Positions 17,101-25,582 of a DNA stretch of 64,000 bases are shown here, in pieces. Positions within the stretch are counted from its first letter, which is position 1; each line of letters starts with the position of its first letter. The position numbers were made by a program, and so were the translations under genes. This DNA is from Terrabacter sp. 28 (GTDB lineage: Bacteria; Actinomycetota; Actinomycetes; Actinomycetales; Dermatophilaceae): assembly GCA_000955875.1 (NCBI GenBank), contig JYOE01000029.1:124001-188000 (forward strand). The letters are read 5' to 3'. Below the pieces are notes generated by a model. That model was not told the DNA's origin, searched no databases, and saw only the letters and a program-made list of their open reading frames with translations.

Positions 17101-17535
17101 ATGACCAACGTGCCGGCCACGCCGCTGGGCGAGAAGCGCACCGTGCGCATCCAGTGGGCACCGTCCGCGGCTCCACGCATCCGCAAGGAGCTCGTCGAGG
17201 ACCTCCTCGCGCGCGAGCTGCCCTCGCAGGTCATCGACGAGGCCGAGATCGTCGTCAGCGAGCTCGTCGCCAACGCCATCCGGCACGCCAAGCCGCTCGC
17301 CGACGGTGCGATCCGCATCCACTGGAAGGTCAAGAACAACGTCGTCGAGGTCGAGGTGTCCGACGGCGGCGGTCCGACCGCCCCGCGCCCGTCCCCGCCG
17401 ACCACCTGGGCGCCCGGGGGTCGCGGGCTGCGCATCGTACGGTCGCTGGCGCACGAGTGGGGCGTCATCGACGAGCCGCACGGCCGCACCGTCTGGGCCT
17501 CGCTCGGCGGCCCCTCCCGTCGCCGGTCGCACTGA
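17101..17535 (+). CDS. ATP-binding protein, RsbW-like anti-sigma/histidine-kinase-type ATPase
   Basis: A 144-residue GHKL-fold ATPase. The N box is VVSELVANAIRHA, the G1 box is VSDGGG and the G2 box is GGRGLRIV. These are the hallmarks of HATPase_c_2 proteins, including RsbW/SpoIIAB-type anti-sigma kinases and the many standalone copies in actinobacteria. The partner is not visible. ATG 17101 is preceded by AAGGAGAG, so the in-frame upstream extension to 16984 is unlikely. The kinase-oxidoreductase fusion starts 18 bases after its stop. Confidence 0.8.
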   Translation: MTNVPATPLGEKRTVRIQWAPSAAPRIRKELVEDLLARELPSQVIDEAEIVVSELVANAIRHAKPLADGAIRIHWKVKNNVVEVEVSDGGGPTAPRPSPPTTWAPGGRGLRIVRSLAHEWGVIDEPHGRTVWASLGGPSRRRSH

Positions 17536-17552
17536 CACCACGACGCACCGAG

Positions 17553-19058
17553 GTGACGCTGCCCGACCCGGCGCTCGTCGTCCTCGTCGGCGCGTCCGGC
17601 TCGGGCAAGTCGACCTGGGCCACCGAGCGCTACCGGGCGGCAGAGGTCGTGTCGTCCGACGCCCTCCGTGCCGTCGTCGGCAGCGGCGAGCAGGACCTCG
17701 ACGCCTCCGTCGACGCCTTCGCCGTCCTCGAGCAGGTCGTCGCCGCACGGCTCGGTCGTGGCCTGACCACCGTCGTCGACACGCTCGGCACCGACGCGGC
17801 GCGGCGTCGCCGCTGGCTCGAGGGCGCCCGCGCGGCGGGACTGCCGGCCGTGGCCGTCGTGCTCGACACCCCCGCCGCCGTATGCCGTTCGCGCAACGCC
17901 GCGCGTGACCGCCCCGTCCCGGCGCGCGTCCTCACGAACCAGCTCGCCTCCGTCGCCACGGCCACGGACGAGCTCCAGGCCGAGGGCTGGGACCTCGTCA
18001 GCCTCGTGACCGGTGGCGCCCCCACCGAGCCCGGCCGCCTCTCCCGCAACACACCCGGTAGCGGTCAACCCGAGGCGGCTGCAACCGTGGGGCGCGGACC
18101 GCTTCCGGGTGTGTTGCGGGGCCAGGGTTCCGGACTGCGGGGCGTCGTGCTCCAGCTCTCGCGCTTCCCGGCTGACGGTGACCTGCTGGCCTGGCTGCGT
18201 GACATGGCCGGCGCCGCCGAGGCTGCCGTCCTGACGGGCATCGCGCTGATGGACCACCTCATCCAGATCCCGCAGGTCGGCCGCGCCTGGGACCCGATCC
18301 CGGAGCCGTGGGTCACCTTGGGCGCCTTGGCCGCGTCCACCACGCGGCTGCAGCTCGGCACGCTCGTGACGCCGGTGACCTTCCGCGAGCCGGGCATCAC
18401 GGCGAAGGCGGCCGCGACGCTCTCGGCGCTGTCGGGCGGGCGCGCCTTCGTCGGCGTCGGCGCGGGCTGGTGGGAACGCGAGCACACGGCATACGGCCTC
18501 GGGTTCCCTTCCGCGAGAGAGCGACTCGACGCGCTCGAGCGGGGCATCGAGCTGATGAAGGCGCTCTGGGCTCCCGGAACCAAGCCGTATGCCGGACGGC
18601 GGGTCTCGCTGCCCGAGACGACCTCGTACCCGCGGCCGGTCGGCCCGATCCCCGTCATCGTCGGAGGCGGTGGTGCCCGGTCGCTGCGCGTCGCCGCGCG
18701 CCTCGGCGACGGGTGCAACGTCCCCTCGGACGAGGCGGGCCTCGCCAAGGTCGACCACTACCTCGAGCTGGTGCGCGCGGAGGGACGTGACGCGTCCGAG
18801 GTGCACGCCACGGTGCTCGACCTGCCGCTCGTGGGATCCGACCGCGACGACGTGTGGGCGCGCGTGGAGCGGCACCGCGGACGCGCTCCGGCCGCGACCT
18901 TCGCGGCCCGGCACCACGCCGGCACGGCGGCGGAGCACGCCACCCGTCTGGCCGGCCTCGCCGCGCGCGGGATCACGACGGCCTTCGTGGCGCCCGTGGG
19001 CCTCACGACCCCCGACGACGTGCTCGCCCTGGCGCCGCTCGCGTCCGCGTTCGGCTGA
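17553..19058 (+). CDS. Fusion of P-loop kinase-like domain and LLM-class flavin/F420-dependent oxidoreductase
   Basis: A 501-residue two-domain protein. Residues 1-150 form an AAA_33-type P-loop kinase: GASGSGKST at 13-21, VVSSDALRAVVG, VVDTLGTD, and an Arg-rich lid. Residues 195-501 are a luciferase-like oxidoreductase: TLGALAASTTRLQLGTLVTP, GRAFVGVGAGWWEREH, and PIPVIVGGGG. Such enzymes use reduced F420 or FMN. The linker (about 164-189) is encoded by a 24-bp inverted repeat. GTG 17553 is chosen for position after the preceding stop. The substrates of both domains are unknown. The functional link between kinase and oxidoreductase is not evident. Confidence 0.82.
   Translation: MTLPDPALVVLVGASGSGKSTWATERYRAAEVVSSDALRAVVGSGEQDLDASVDAFAVLEQVVAARLGRGLTTVVDTLGTDAARRRRWLEGARAAGLPAVAVVLDTPAAVCRSRNAARDRPVPARVLTNQLASVATATDELQAEGWDLVSLVTGGAPTEPGRLSRNTPGSGQPEAAATVGRGPLPGVLRGQGSGLRGVVLQLSRFPADGDLLAWLRDMAGAAEAAVLTGIALMDHLIQIPQVGRAWDPIPEPWVTLGALAASTTRLQLGTLVTPVTFREPGITAKAAATLSALSGGRAFVGVGAGWWEREHTAYGLGFPSARERLDALERGIELMKALWAPGTKPYAGRRVSLPETTSYPRPVGPIPVIVGGGGARSLRVAARLGDGCNVPSDEAGLAKVDHYLELVRAEGRDASEVHATVLDLPLVGSDRDDVWARVERHRGRAPAATFAARHHAGTAAEHATRLAGLAARGITTAFVAPVGLTTPDDVLALAPLASAFG
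18043..18120. repeat. 24-bp near-perfect inverted repeat inside a coding sequence
   Basis: 18043-18066 and 18097-18120 are reverse complements at 23 of 24 positions, with a 30-base loop. The arms include CCGCAACACACCCGG. The element is in frame and encodes the linker between kinase and oxidoreductase domains. It resembles intergenic dyads elsewhere in the window, which suggests insertion of a repeat into the gene. Confidence 0.9.
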
Positions 19059-19086
19059 CCCGACGGCGGCCACTAGGGTGGCGCGC

Positions 19087-19974
19087 ATGGGTAAGGCATC
19101 ACGTCGTCCGCGCGGTGAGCGCACCGACCGTTCCGCACGTCCGCAGCCGGCACCGTTCGTGGCCCGCCCCTTCGAGGGCCTGCCCAACGAGACCGACTGG
19201 GTCGCGATGCGCGAGATCGTCCCGGCCGCGACCGCGACGGTGCGCTTCGCCAAGGGCAAGGCGCCCGAGGGTGCGCCCGACGAGGTGACGATCGCGACGG
19301 TGCTGCCGCTGGCCTGGCCGGGCCTGCACCGCGAGGGCGGTGAGGTGCTCGTCGGCATCCAGTCCGGCAACGCGAGCGGCGACACGAGCCGCGACATCGC
19401 CTCCGCGATCGCCCTCGCCTCGGCTGCCGACGCGGGCTCGCCCGTGACCACGCTGCCCGTGTCGATGGCCGACACCCCGCGCCTGCAGGACCTGCTCGAC
19501 CTCGACGCGCCCTTCGAGATGCAGCTGCACGAGGGCTTCGACTTCTGGGTGGCCGACGCCGACCTCGACGCCGAGGGCAAGGAGTCGCTCGAGCGCGCCA
19601 ACGAGTCGGCCATCCCGACGGTCAAGCTCGACGCGGCTCCGTCCGCCTTCTGGTGCCGCATCGGCGACCGCACCTACGTGCGGTGGGTGCTGCCGTTCGA
19701 CGAGGACACCGCGACGAGCGCCCTCGCCCGGTTGCACGCTGCCGGCGAGAGCCACCTCGGTGACGACGGCCGTCTGCTCGGCTGCTTCCGCTCGAGCGGT
19801 CTGCTCATCCCGGTCTGGGAGGTCGACCCCGGTTCCGAGGCCGCCGACTTCGAGAAGCCCCTGGCCGAGATGAAGAAGCGCATCGACGTTGCGGCCGCCT
19901 CGACCGAGACGCTGACGGCCGCCGAGCGTGGCGCCCGGGCCGGCCTCACCAACCGCCAGGTCACCCTCCGCTGA
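19087..19974 (+). CDS. DUF5926 family protein
   Basis: A 295-residue soluble protein. It starts MGKASRRPRGERTDR and contains PFEGLPNETDWVAMREIVPA, followed by the Ala-rich region SADAGSPVTTLPVSMAD and a C-terminal helix. These fit the actinobacterial DUF5926 family, whose function is unknown. The basic N-terminus may contact nucleic acid or be disordered. The ATG at 19087 lies 28 bases after the fusion gene. The glycosyltransferase gene follows after 13 bases, so they may be co-transcribed. Confidence 0.8.
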   Translation: MGKASRRPRGERTDRSARPQPAPFVARPFEGLPNETDWVAMREIVPAATATVRFAKGKAPEGAPDEVTIATVLPLAWPGLHREGGEVLVGIQSGNASGDTSRDIASAIALASAADAGSPVTTLPVSMADTPRLQDLLDLDAPFEMQLHEGFDFWVADADLDAEGKESLERANESAIPTVKLDAAPSAFWCRIGDRTYVRWVLPFDEDTATSALARLHAAGESHLGDDGRLLGCFRSSGLLIPVWEVDPGSEAADFEKPLAEMKKRIDVAAASTETLTAAERGARAGLTNRQVTLR

Positions 19975-19987
19975 GGCACGGGCGACG

Positions 19988-20719
19988 ATGACGACCGTGC
20001 CGTTCTCCGTCGCCGTCGTCATCCCGGCCAAGGACGAGTCGGCCCGCATCGCCGAGACGATCCGCGGCGTGCGCAGCATCCCCGGCGTCGCCACGGTCGT
20101 CGTCGTCGACGACGGGTCGAGCGACGGCACCGCGGCCATCGCCGCCCGCGAGGGCGCCGAGGTCGTGCGCCACGCCCGCAACCACGGCAAGGCCGACGCC
20201 ATGATGAGCGGCCTCGGACGGGTCAACGGCCTGCGCCGGGTCGGTCGGCTCGACGCCGACACGGCGGTGCTCTTCGTCGACGCCGACCTCGAGGCCTCCG
20301 CCAGCGCGGTCGGCGAGCTCGTCACCCCCATCGTGACCGGGGCAGCCGACCTCACCATCGCGAACCTGCCGCAGCAGCGCGGCAGCGCCGGTGGTCACGG
20401 GCTCGTCGTCGGGCTCGCGCGGCGCGGCATCGAGGAGCTCACCGGCTGGTCTCCGAACCAGCCGCTCTCGGGGATGCGGTGCCTGTCGCCGGCTGCCATC
20501 ACCGCAGCGACCCCGTTCGCGCGGGGCTGGGGCGTCGAGGTCGGCATGACCGTCGACGTGCTCGACGCCGGGCTGCGGGTCGTGGAGGTGCCGTGCGACC
20601 TGCACCACCGCGTCACCGGCACCGACTGGCGCTCGCAGGTGCACCGTGCGGCGCAGTACCGCGACGTCGCACTGGCGCTCGGTGTGCGACGCCTGCGACG
20701 CCGCCTCGGCCACGGCTGA
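19988..20719 (+). CDS. Family 2 glycosyltransferase
   Basis: A 243-residue GT-A fold enzyme. It begins VAVVIPAKDESARIAETI, has the nucleotide-binding VVVDDGSSDGT, and a DXD-type motif in LFVDADLE. These are typical of GT2 enzymes of the DPM1/DPG-synthase kind. It has no C-terminal transmembrane helices, so it is probably cytosolic or peripheral. A likely product is a polyprenyl-phosphate sugar or a glucosyl-glycerate, but this cannot be decided. It converges on the membrane protein gene downstream. Confidence 0.82.
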   Translation: MTTVPFSVAVVIPAKDESARIAETIRGVRSIPGVATVVVVDDGSSDGTAAIAAREGAEVVRHARNHGKADAMMSGLGRVNGLRRVGRLDADTAVLFVDADLEASASAVGELVTPIVTGAADLTIANLPQQRGSAGGHGLVVGLARRGIEELTGWSPNQPLSGMRCLSPAAITAATPFARGWGVEVGMTVDVLDAGLRVVEVPCDLHHRVTGTDWRSQVHRAAQYRDVALALGVRRLRRRLGHG

Positions 20720-20729
20720 CCCGCCCGTG

Positions 20730-20842
20730 AGAAAACGAGCACTAGATCGGACCCACCAGTCGAGTGCTCACGTCCCGACGCCCCCCAGCAGTCGAGTGCT
20801 CACTTCCCGACGCCGGTGTGCGTTGGAAACTGAGCACTCGAA
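20730..20842. repeat. Intergenic dyad repeats, family 1 (three clear units and one degenerate)
   Basis: Units resembling TCGAGTGCTCACTTCCCGAC occur at 20759-20780 and 20791-20812 (plus orientation) and at 20821-20842 (inverted). A degenerate inverted unit is at about 20730-20749. Pairs face one another and can form hairpins. They lie between the convergent glycosyltransferase and membrane protein genes. A further 10-bp inverted repeat (20863-20872 with 20918-20927) completes this 272-bp gap, which holds no gene. Confidence 0.85.
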
Positions 20843-20991
20843 TGAGACAAGAGTTCGGCACGCGTCACGCCTGGACTGACGAGCGATGCGAGCGCCAGCG
20901 AGCGAGTCGAGGAGGGAAGGCGTGACGTCCAGGCGCGCCGGACGCGGGCGAGCGGAGCGAGCCCAGAAAGCGCGGAGCGGGCCCAGACAGC

Positions 20992-23184
20992 TCAGAGGTG
21001 GTGGCGGTCGCGGCGTCGGCGCACCGGGGCCTTGCGCGCCTCGATCGCCAGGAAGTGCATCACGGCCGACACGACGAGCGGCACCGTGAAGATCGCGGCC
21101 ACCGGCGGGATCGCGGCCCCCGAGTCGTTGGTGAGGAAGCCGATCACCGCCATGACGATGATCGACCAGAGCCCGCGGTGCATGAGCGGGGCCTCGTCGA
21201 GCAGGCGCTTGAGCGGCTCCGTGCCGAAGGCGCCGGGTCGCTTGACGACGACCACGACGATCGCCAGCAGCAGCGCGGCGAGGACGAGCAGCACCGGCAG
21301 GTGGATCGCCAGCGACACGTTGGCGAGGAACTTGCGCGACATGACGTCCCACGCGCCACCGTCGATGACGGTCTGGAGGAAACGGCCCGGGTGTGAGCGC
21401 TCGGACTCGGGGCGGCGCCAGTCGAGGTAGCAGACGAGCCCGACGACGAGTCCCGCCGCCACGAGGACGATGAGCACGTTGCGCGCCGACGTGCGCCACC
21501 CCATGACGCCCATGAGCAGGAAGCCGAGGGCCGGCACGAGCGCGATCGGTCCGCCGAAGTCCGCGCCCCAGGCGGGCAGCACGTCGACGGCCAGGGCCAC
21601 ACCACCGACGACGACCATCGCGAAGACCGCCAGGCGCGGCGCGTTGCGGCGCACCAGTGCGTGCGCGAGGGCCGCGCAGAGCATCAGGACCGCGGCGGCA
21701 TACAGGGCGAAGGCGACGTTGCCCATGCCGTAGAAACGACCACCGACGAGCGGCTGCAGGCCGAAGATCGACGAGATCTGCAGGTGCGACCCGGTGAGCA
21801 GGTCGACGCCGATGACTCCCGCCGTCACGGCCGACATCGCGGCCAGGGGGCCGAGGGCGGAGCTGCTCCACGGACCCCTCAGGCACACGAGGGTGATGGC
21901 CGCGCTGATGAGGAACACCAGCACGAAGAGCACGACGGCGAGCACGATCGTGTCGGTCGACCACCGCCACCACGGGATGAGGTTGGCGAGGAAGGTCGCC
22001 GCAGGCATCGCGGCGGACAGCAGGCCCACGAGCCGCACCATGCGCAGCACGCGCGCCCGGGTGAGACGGCGGTTCCACGGCCGAGCCCGCCGCACCACGA
22101 CCCACAGCACGAGCAGCGCGAGCGCGGTGCCGGCCAGCCAGATGACGAGGAAGGGCGCCACGATGCGGTGCATCGCATCGGCCTTGGTGTCGATGTCGGT
22201 GAGCACCGTCAGCTTGCTCGCGGCGGTCGACTCGCTGTTGTTGGCCGACGGCGAGACGCTGAGGGCGCGGCCACCGATCGCCGCGACGGGGTTCACGCCG
22301 CCGCGCTGGAGGATCGTCGCGGTGATGTCGGACAGCTGCGCGACCCCGGTGAGGCGGGTCGAGGCCGACGCGAGCAGGCCCGGGCCGTAGTGCGGGCCCG
22401 ACGCGGTGAGCAGCCGCAGCCGCTCCTGCTGGTCGCGGTCGGCGAGGCCCACGACGAGCAGGTCGGCCCCGTTGGGCATCGCGTCGATGACCTGCTCGAG
22501 GCGCCGCTCGATGCCGTTGATCTTCTCGATGTGCCGGGTGCGGTCGGGGTCGGTGGCGTCGATGCTGCCCACGTCGACGATGCTCACCGGGCACTGGGCG
22601 AGGTCGGACACGAGCGTGGTCGCCTGGAACAGGCTGTACTTCGCGACCTTGCCGTCCGACGTCGCCGCAGCCAGCCCGGCGCCGGGCCCGACCGCCTGGA
22701 TGCACGTCTTGGCCGCCGCGAAGCTGTCGCCCAGCATGCCGAGCCGGGCCCGGAACTCGGCCTCGCGCGAGGCCGTCGCCAGGTCGTCGAACCCGATGAC
22801 GCGGAAGCCGGACGTCGCGTCACCGGCGACCGACGGCAGCGACGCGCACGAGGGGCGGGCCTCGCTGGTGTCCGGACCGGCGGCCTCACCCGCGGAGACG
22901 GTGGCCCAGCCGTCGGTGGGGCACGTCGTCAGACGCAGGCTCTTGACCGACACCGAGGCGGCTGAACCGTCACGCAGCAGGCCCCACAGCGTCGGGGTGT
23001 CCTTGGCCGAGACGTCGTCCCACGACAGGCCACCGAGGCCGACCACGACGAGCGACTCGCCCGGTTTCGGCTGCGTCGTCGGCGGCACGGGGACCGTCGT
23101 CCGGTTGACGTAGGCGAGGCTGAGACCAGCGACCATCACCAGGAGCAGGACGACGAGCGTCTTGACGGGATGGCGGCGGATCAC
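20992..23184 (-). CDS. Large membrane protein with alkaline-phosphatase-like extracellular domain
   Basis: A 730-residue protein. An N-terminal membrane anchor lies at about residues 8-25. An extracellular domain of about 300 residues follows, containing VVVGLGGLSWDDVSAKDTPTLWGLL and a later DLLVVGLADRDQQERLRLL. This layout resembles alkaline-phosphatase-superfamily proteins. Roughly ten transmembrane segments make up the C-terminal half. Similar proteins are widespread in actinobacteria and unassigned. It starts at ATG 23184. It converges with the glycosyltransferase gene, separated by repeats. A cell-envelope role is a guess. Confidence 0.75.
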   Translation of the reverse strand: MIRRHPVKTLVVLLLVMVAGLSLAYVNRTTVPVPPTTQPKPGESLVVVGLGGLSWDDVSAKDTPTLWGLLRDGSAASVSVKSLRLTTCPTDGWATVSAGEAAGPDTSEARPSCASLPSVAGDATSGFRVIGFDDLATASREAEFRARLGMLGDSFAAAKTCIQAVGPGAGLAAATSDGKVAKYSLFQATTLVSDLAQCPVSIVDVGSIDATDPDRTRHIEKINGIERRLEQVIDAMPNGADLLVVGLADRDQQERLRLLTASGPHYGPGLLASASTRLTGVAQLSDITATILQRGGVNPVAAIGGRALSVSPSANNSESTAASKLTVLTDIDTKADAMHRIVAPFLVIWLAGTALALLVLWVVVRRARPWNRRLTRARVLRMVRLVGLLSAAMPAATFLANLIPWWRWSTDTIVLAVVLFVLVFLISAAITLVCLRGPWSSSALGPLAAMSAVTAGVIGVDLLTGSHLQISSIFGLQPLVGGRFYGMGNVAFALYAAAVLMLCAALAHALVRRNAPRLAVFAMVVVGGVALAVDVLPAWGADFGGPIALVPALGFLLMGVMGWRTSARNVLIVLVAAGLVVGLVCYLDWRRPESERSHPGRFLQTVIDGGAWDVMSRKFLANVSLAIHLPVLLVLAALLLAIVVVVVKRPGAFGTEPLKRLLDEAPLMHRGLWSIIVMAVIGFLTNDSGAAIPPVAAIFTVPLVVSAVMHFLAIEARKAPVRRRRDRHHL

Positions 23185-23281
23185 GGGGGACAGACTACAA
23201 ACCGGGGCTGTACGCCGAGGGTGAGGTCACGGGCTGGAATCGACCGGGCGCGGGGCCGCCACGCGGCTACCCTTGCCGATC

Positions 23282-23827
23282 GTGGACTCCTCGACGCTGA
23301 CGACCGTGGCCGCCGTCGCCGCAGGCGTCGCGCTGCTGGCTCTCGTCCTGGCGGTGGCGGCCCAGCTGCGGCTGGCCAGGGTGCGCCGCGACTTCGCCGC
23401 GCTCGGCGGGGACGGCCGCACCGACATCGCGCGCGTCGCCGCCACGCAGAACCACCGCATCGAGCGGCTCACGGCCGAGGTGGCTGCCCTCCGCGACCAC
23501 GTCGCCACGGCGGAGGAGGACGTGCGCCAGAGCCTGCGCAACGTCGCCGTGGTGCGCTACGACGCGTTCGGCGACATGGGCGGACGGCTCTCGTTCTCCG
23601 CCGCCATCGTCGACGACCTCGGTGACGGCATCGTGCTCAGCTCGATCCATGCTCGCGGCGAGTCCCGCACCTACGCCAAGGGCATCGTCGGCGGGCGGTC
23701 CAGCATCACCCTGACCCCCGAGGAGCAGCAGGCGCTGGCCTCGGCCAACCGCGACGAGCCCGCCGCCACCAGCAGCACGCGCGCAGGCAGCGCTCGCGCG
23801 GCAGACAGCACGAAGGACGTGTCGTGA
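23282..23827 (+). CDS. DUF4446 family membrane-anchored protein
   Basis: A 181-residue protein. It has an N-terminal transmembrane segment (about residues 8-28), a short coiled-coil-like stretch (NHRIERLTAEVAALRDHV), and the DUF4446 core: NVAVVRYDAFGDMGGRLSF, DGIVLSSIHAR, and TYAKGIVGG. The function of this family is unknown. GTG 23282 is preferred; TTG 23273 is also possible. Its stop overlaps the start of pheA (GTGA), so they are co-translated. The association with pheA is only positional. Confidence 0.85.
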   Translation: MDSSTLTTVAAVAAGVALLALVLAVAAQLRLARVRRDFAALGGDGRTDIARVAATQNHRIERLTAEVAALRDHVATAEEDVRQSLRNVAVVRYDAFGDMGGRLSFSAAIVDDLGDGIVLSSIHARGESRTYAKGIVGGRSSITLTPEEQQALASANRDEPAATSSTRAGSARAADSTKDVS

Positions 23828-24771
23828 CCCCGCCCCGCACCCCCGACCAGCTCCACCGCTTCGGCTACCTCGGGCCACGCGGCACCTTCACCCAGATGGC
23901 CCTCGACGCGTGGGACGCCGCGGAGGGCCGCGAGCACCTGCCGTTCGGGTCGGTCGACGCGGCGCTGAGCGCGCTGCGCGCCGGCGACATCGACGCCGCG
24001 ATGGTGCCCATCGAGAACTCCGTCGAGGGCGGGGTGTCGGCGACGCTCGACGCCCTCGCGACCGGTGATCCGCTCGTCGTCGTCGGCGAGGTGCTCGTGC
24101 CGATCACCTTCGTGCTCTGTGCGCGCCCGGGCACGACGCTCGACTCCGTGCGCACCGTGGGCACCCACTCGCACGCGTGGGCGCAGGTGCGCGGCTGGAT
24201 GGGCGCGAACCTGCCCGACGCCGCGTACGTGCCCACCCTGTCGACCGCAGCCAGCGCCGCCGCCCTCGCGCAGCCCGGGGAGGTCATGTTCGACGCCGGC
24301 GTCTGCGCCCCGGTCGCGGCGCGCAACGAGGGCCTCGAGGTGCTCGCCGAGGACATCGGCGACAACACCGCCGCGGTCACCCGGTTCGTGCTCGTCGCCC
24401 GGCCCGGCACCCTGCCGGAGCCTTCGGGCGCCGACAAGACGACCGTGGTGCTGTTCCAGCGCGACGACCACGCGGGCGGCCTGCTCGAGCTGCTCGAGCA
24501 GTTCGCGGTGCGCGGCGTCAACATGACCCGGCTCGAGTCGCGCCCCACCGGCGAGGCGATGGGCTCGTACTGCTTCTCCATCGACTTCGAGGGGCACGTG
24601 CTCGACGCGCGCGTCGGCGAGACGCTCATGGGCCTGCGCCGGGTGTGCGCCGAGGTGCGCTTCCTCGGGTCCTACCCGCGCGCGGACGGCGGCCGGCCCG
24701 ACGCCCGGCCGGGCACCTCCGACGAGGACTTCAGCCGCGCCCAGTCGTGGCTGGACGACCTGCGCGCCTGA
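23824..24771 (+). CDS. pheA: Prephenate dehydratase PheA
   Basis: A 315-residue enzyme that decarboxylates and dehydrates prephenate to phenylpyruvate in phenylalanine synthesis. The catalytic domain spans about residues 10-200, with YLGPRGTFTQMA, VPIENSVEGGV and GDNTAAVTRFVLVA. An ACT regulatory domain follows (about 205-290), with the phenylalanine-binding motif ESRPTGEAMGSYCF. There is no chorismate mutase domain, as usual in actinobacteria. GTG start at 23824. Confidence 0.95.
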   Translation: MTPPRTPDQLHRFGYLGPRGTFTQMALDAWDAAEGREHLPFGSVDAALSALRAGDIDAAMVPIENSVEGGVSATLDALATGDPLVVVGEVLVPITFVLCARPGTTLDSVRTVGTHSHAWAQVRGWMGANLPDAAYVPTLSTAASAAALAQPGEVMFDAGVCAPVAARNEGLEVLAEDIGDNTAAVTRFVLVARPGTLPEPSGADKTTVVLFQRDDHAGGLLELLEQFAVRGVNMTRLESRPTGEAMGSYCFSIDFEGHVLDARVGETLMGLRRVCAEVRFLGSYPRADGGRPDARPGTSDEDFSRAQSWLDDLRA

Positions 24772-24805
24772 CCGAGTCCCTTGTCGGCCCGTTGTCGGCC
24801 CGTCG

Positions 24806-25582
24806 TCAGCCGATCGTCGCGCCGCTCTTGAGCAGGAAGAGGGTCTCCTCGCCCACGACGCCGTCCTCGCCGATGCGGTTGGCGTCCTGGAAGCGCTGGA
24901 CGACCTTCTTCGTCTCGGGTCCGAACGTGCCGTCGACGGTGAGCTTGCCACCCGCGGCCCGGAGGGCGCGCTGCAGCGTCTCGACGTCGGGGCCCTTCGA
25001 GCCCTGCTTGAGCGTCTCGCTGCCCATGGACCGGGAGATGATGAGCACCCAGACCCCGGCGTCGACTCGCCCCGGCTTGGGCGCCGGCCCCTCGAACGTC
25101 GCCTCGACCCGGCGCATCGCCTCACGCGTCTGCGCGCCGTAGACCCCGTCTACCGCCACCGGACCGAAGTCGGCGTCGTTGAGGAAGCACTGCAGGGCGC
25201 TCACGGCCGGACCCTTCGAGCCGGGTGAGACGACCGGGTATGCCGGCAGCGTCCGCTCGCACGCACCCGCGACGCTCCCCGGGTCGGTGGCCGTCGCCGT
25301 GGCCGTCGCCGTGGCCGTCGGCTTGGCGGTCGTCGCGGTGGGGGTCGGCTTCGAGGGGGTCAGCGGATCGGCGGTGACCGTGGGCAGCGGCTCGGTGGGC
25401 CCGGGTGCCGTGCTGCCGGTGGTGGCCATGGCGGTCTCCGACGCCGACGACTCGGCAGCCGTGGGGGTGGCCGGGCCGGCAGAGGTGCAGGCCGACAGCC
25501 CCAGACCCAGGGCGGCGGCCACCGCCAGCGAGGTGGTCACGCGCCGCGCACCGACCGGCGCACCGTTCGTCATGCCGAACAT
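24806..25582 (-). CDS. Peptidoglycan-binding domain lipoprotein
   Basis: A 258-residue secreted lipoprotein. The signal sequence ends in the lipobox LGLSAC (Cys about residue 32). A long Ser/Thr/Pro/Ala linker with a KPTATATATATATD run follows. Two PG_binding_1 repeats come next (about 113-170 and 185-250), with VSALQCFLNDADFGPVAVDGVYGAQT and VETLQRALRAAGGKLTVDGTFGPET. It is probably exported and tethered to the outer membrane leaflet while contacting peptidoglycan. No catalytic domain is seen. It converges with pheA over 34 bases. Confidence 0.85.
   Translation of the reverse strand: MFGMTNGAPVGARRVTTSLAVAAALGLGLSACTSAGPATPTAAESSASETAMATTGSTAPGPTEPLPTVTADPLTPSKPTPTATTAKPTATATATATATDPGSVAGACERTLPAYPVVSPGSKGPAVSALQCFLNDADFGPVAVDGVYGAQTREAMRRVEATFEGPAPKPGRVDAGVWVLIISRSMGSETLKQGSKGPDVETLQRALRAAGGKLTVDGTFGPETKKVVQRFQDANRIGEDGVVGEETLFLLKSGATIG

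Noticed and set aside
25261..25330. Minisatellite in the lipoprotein gene
   Set aside because: The GCCGTCGCCGTG-like repeats encode a Thr/Ala-rich linker (TATATATD); this is common low complexity in exported proteins.
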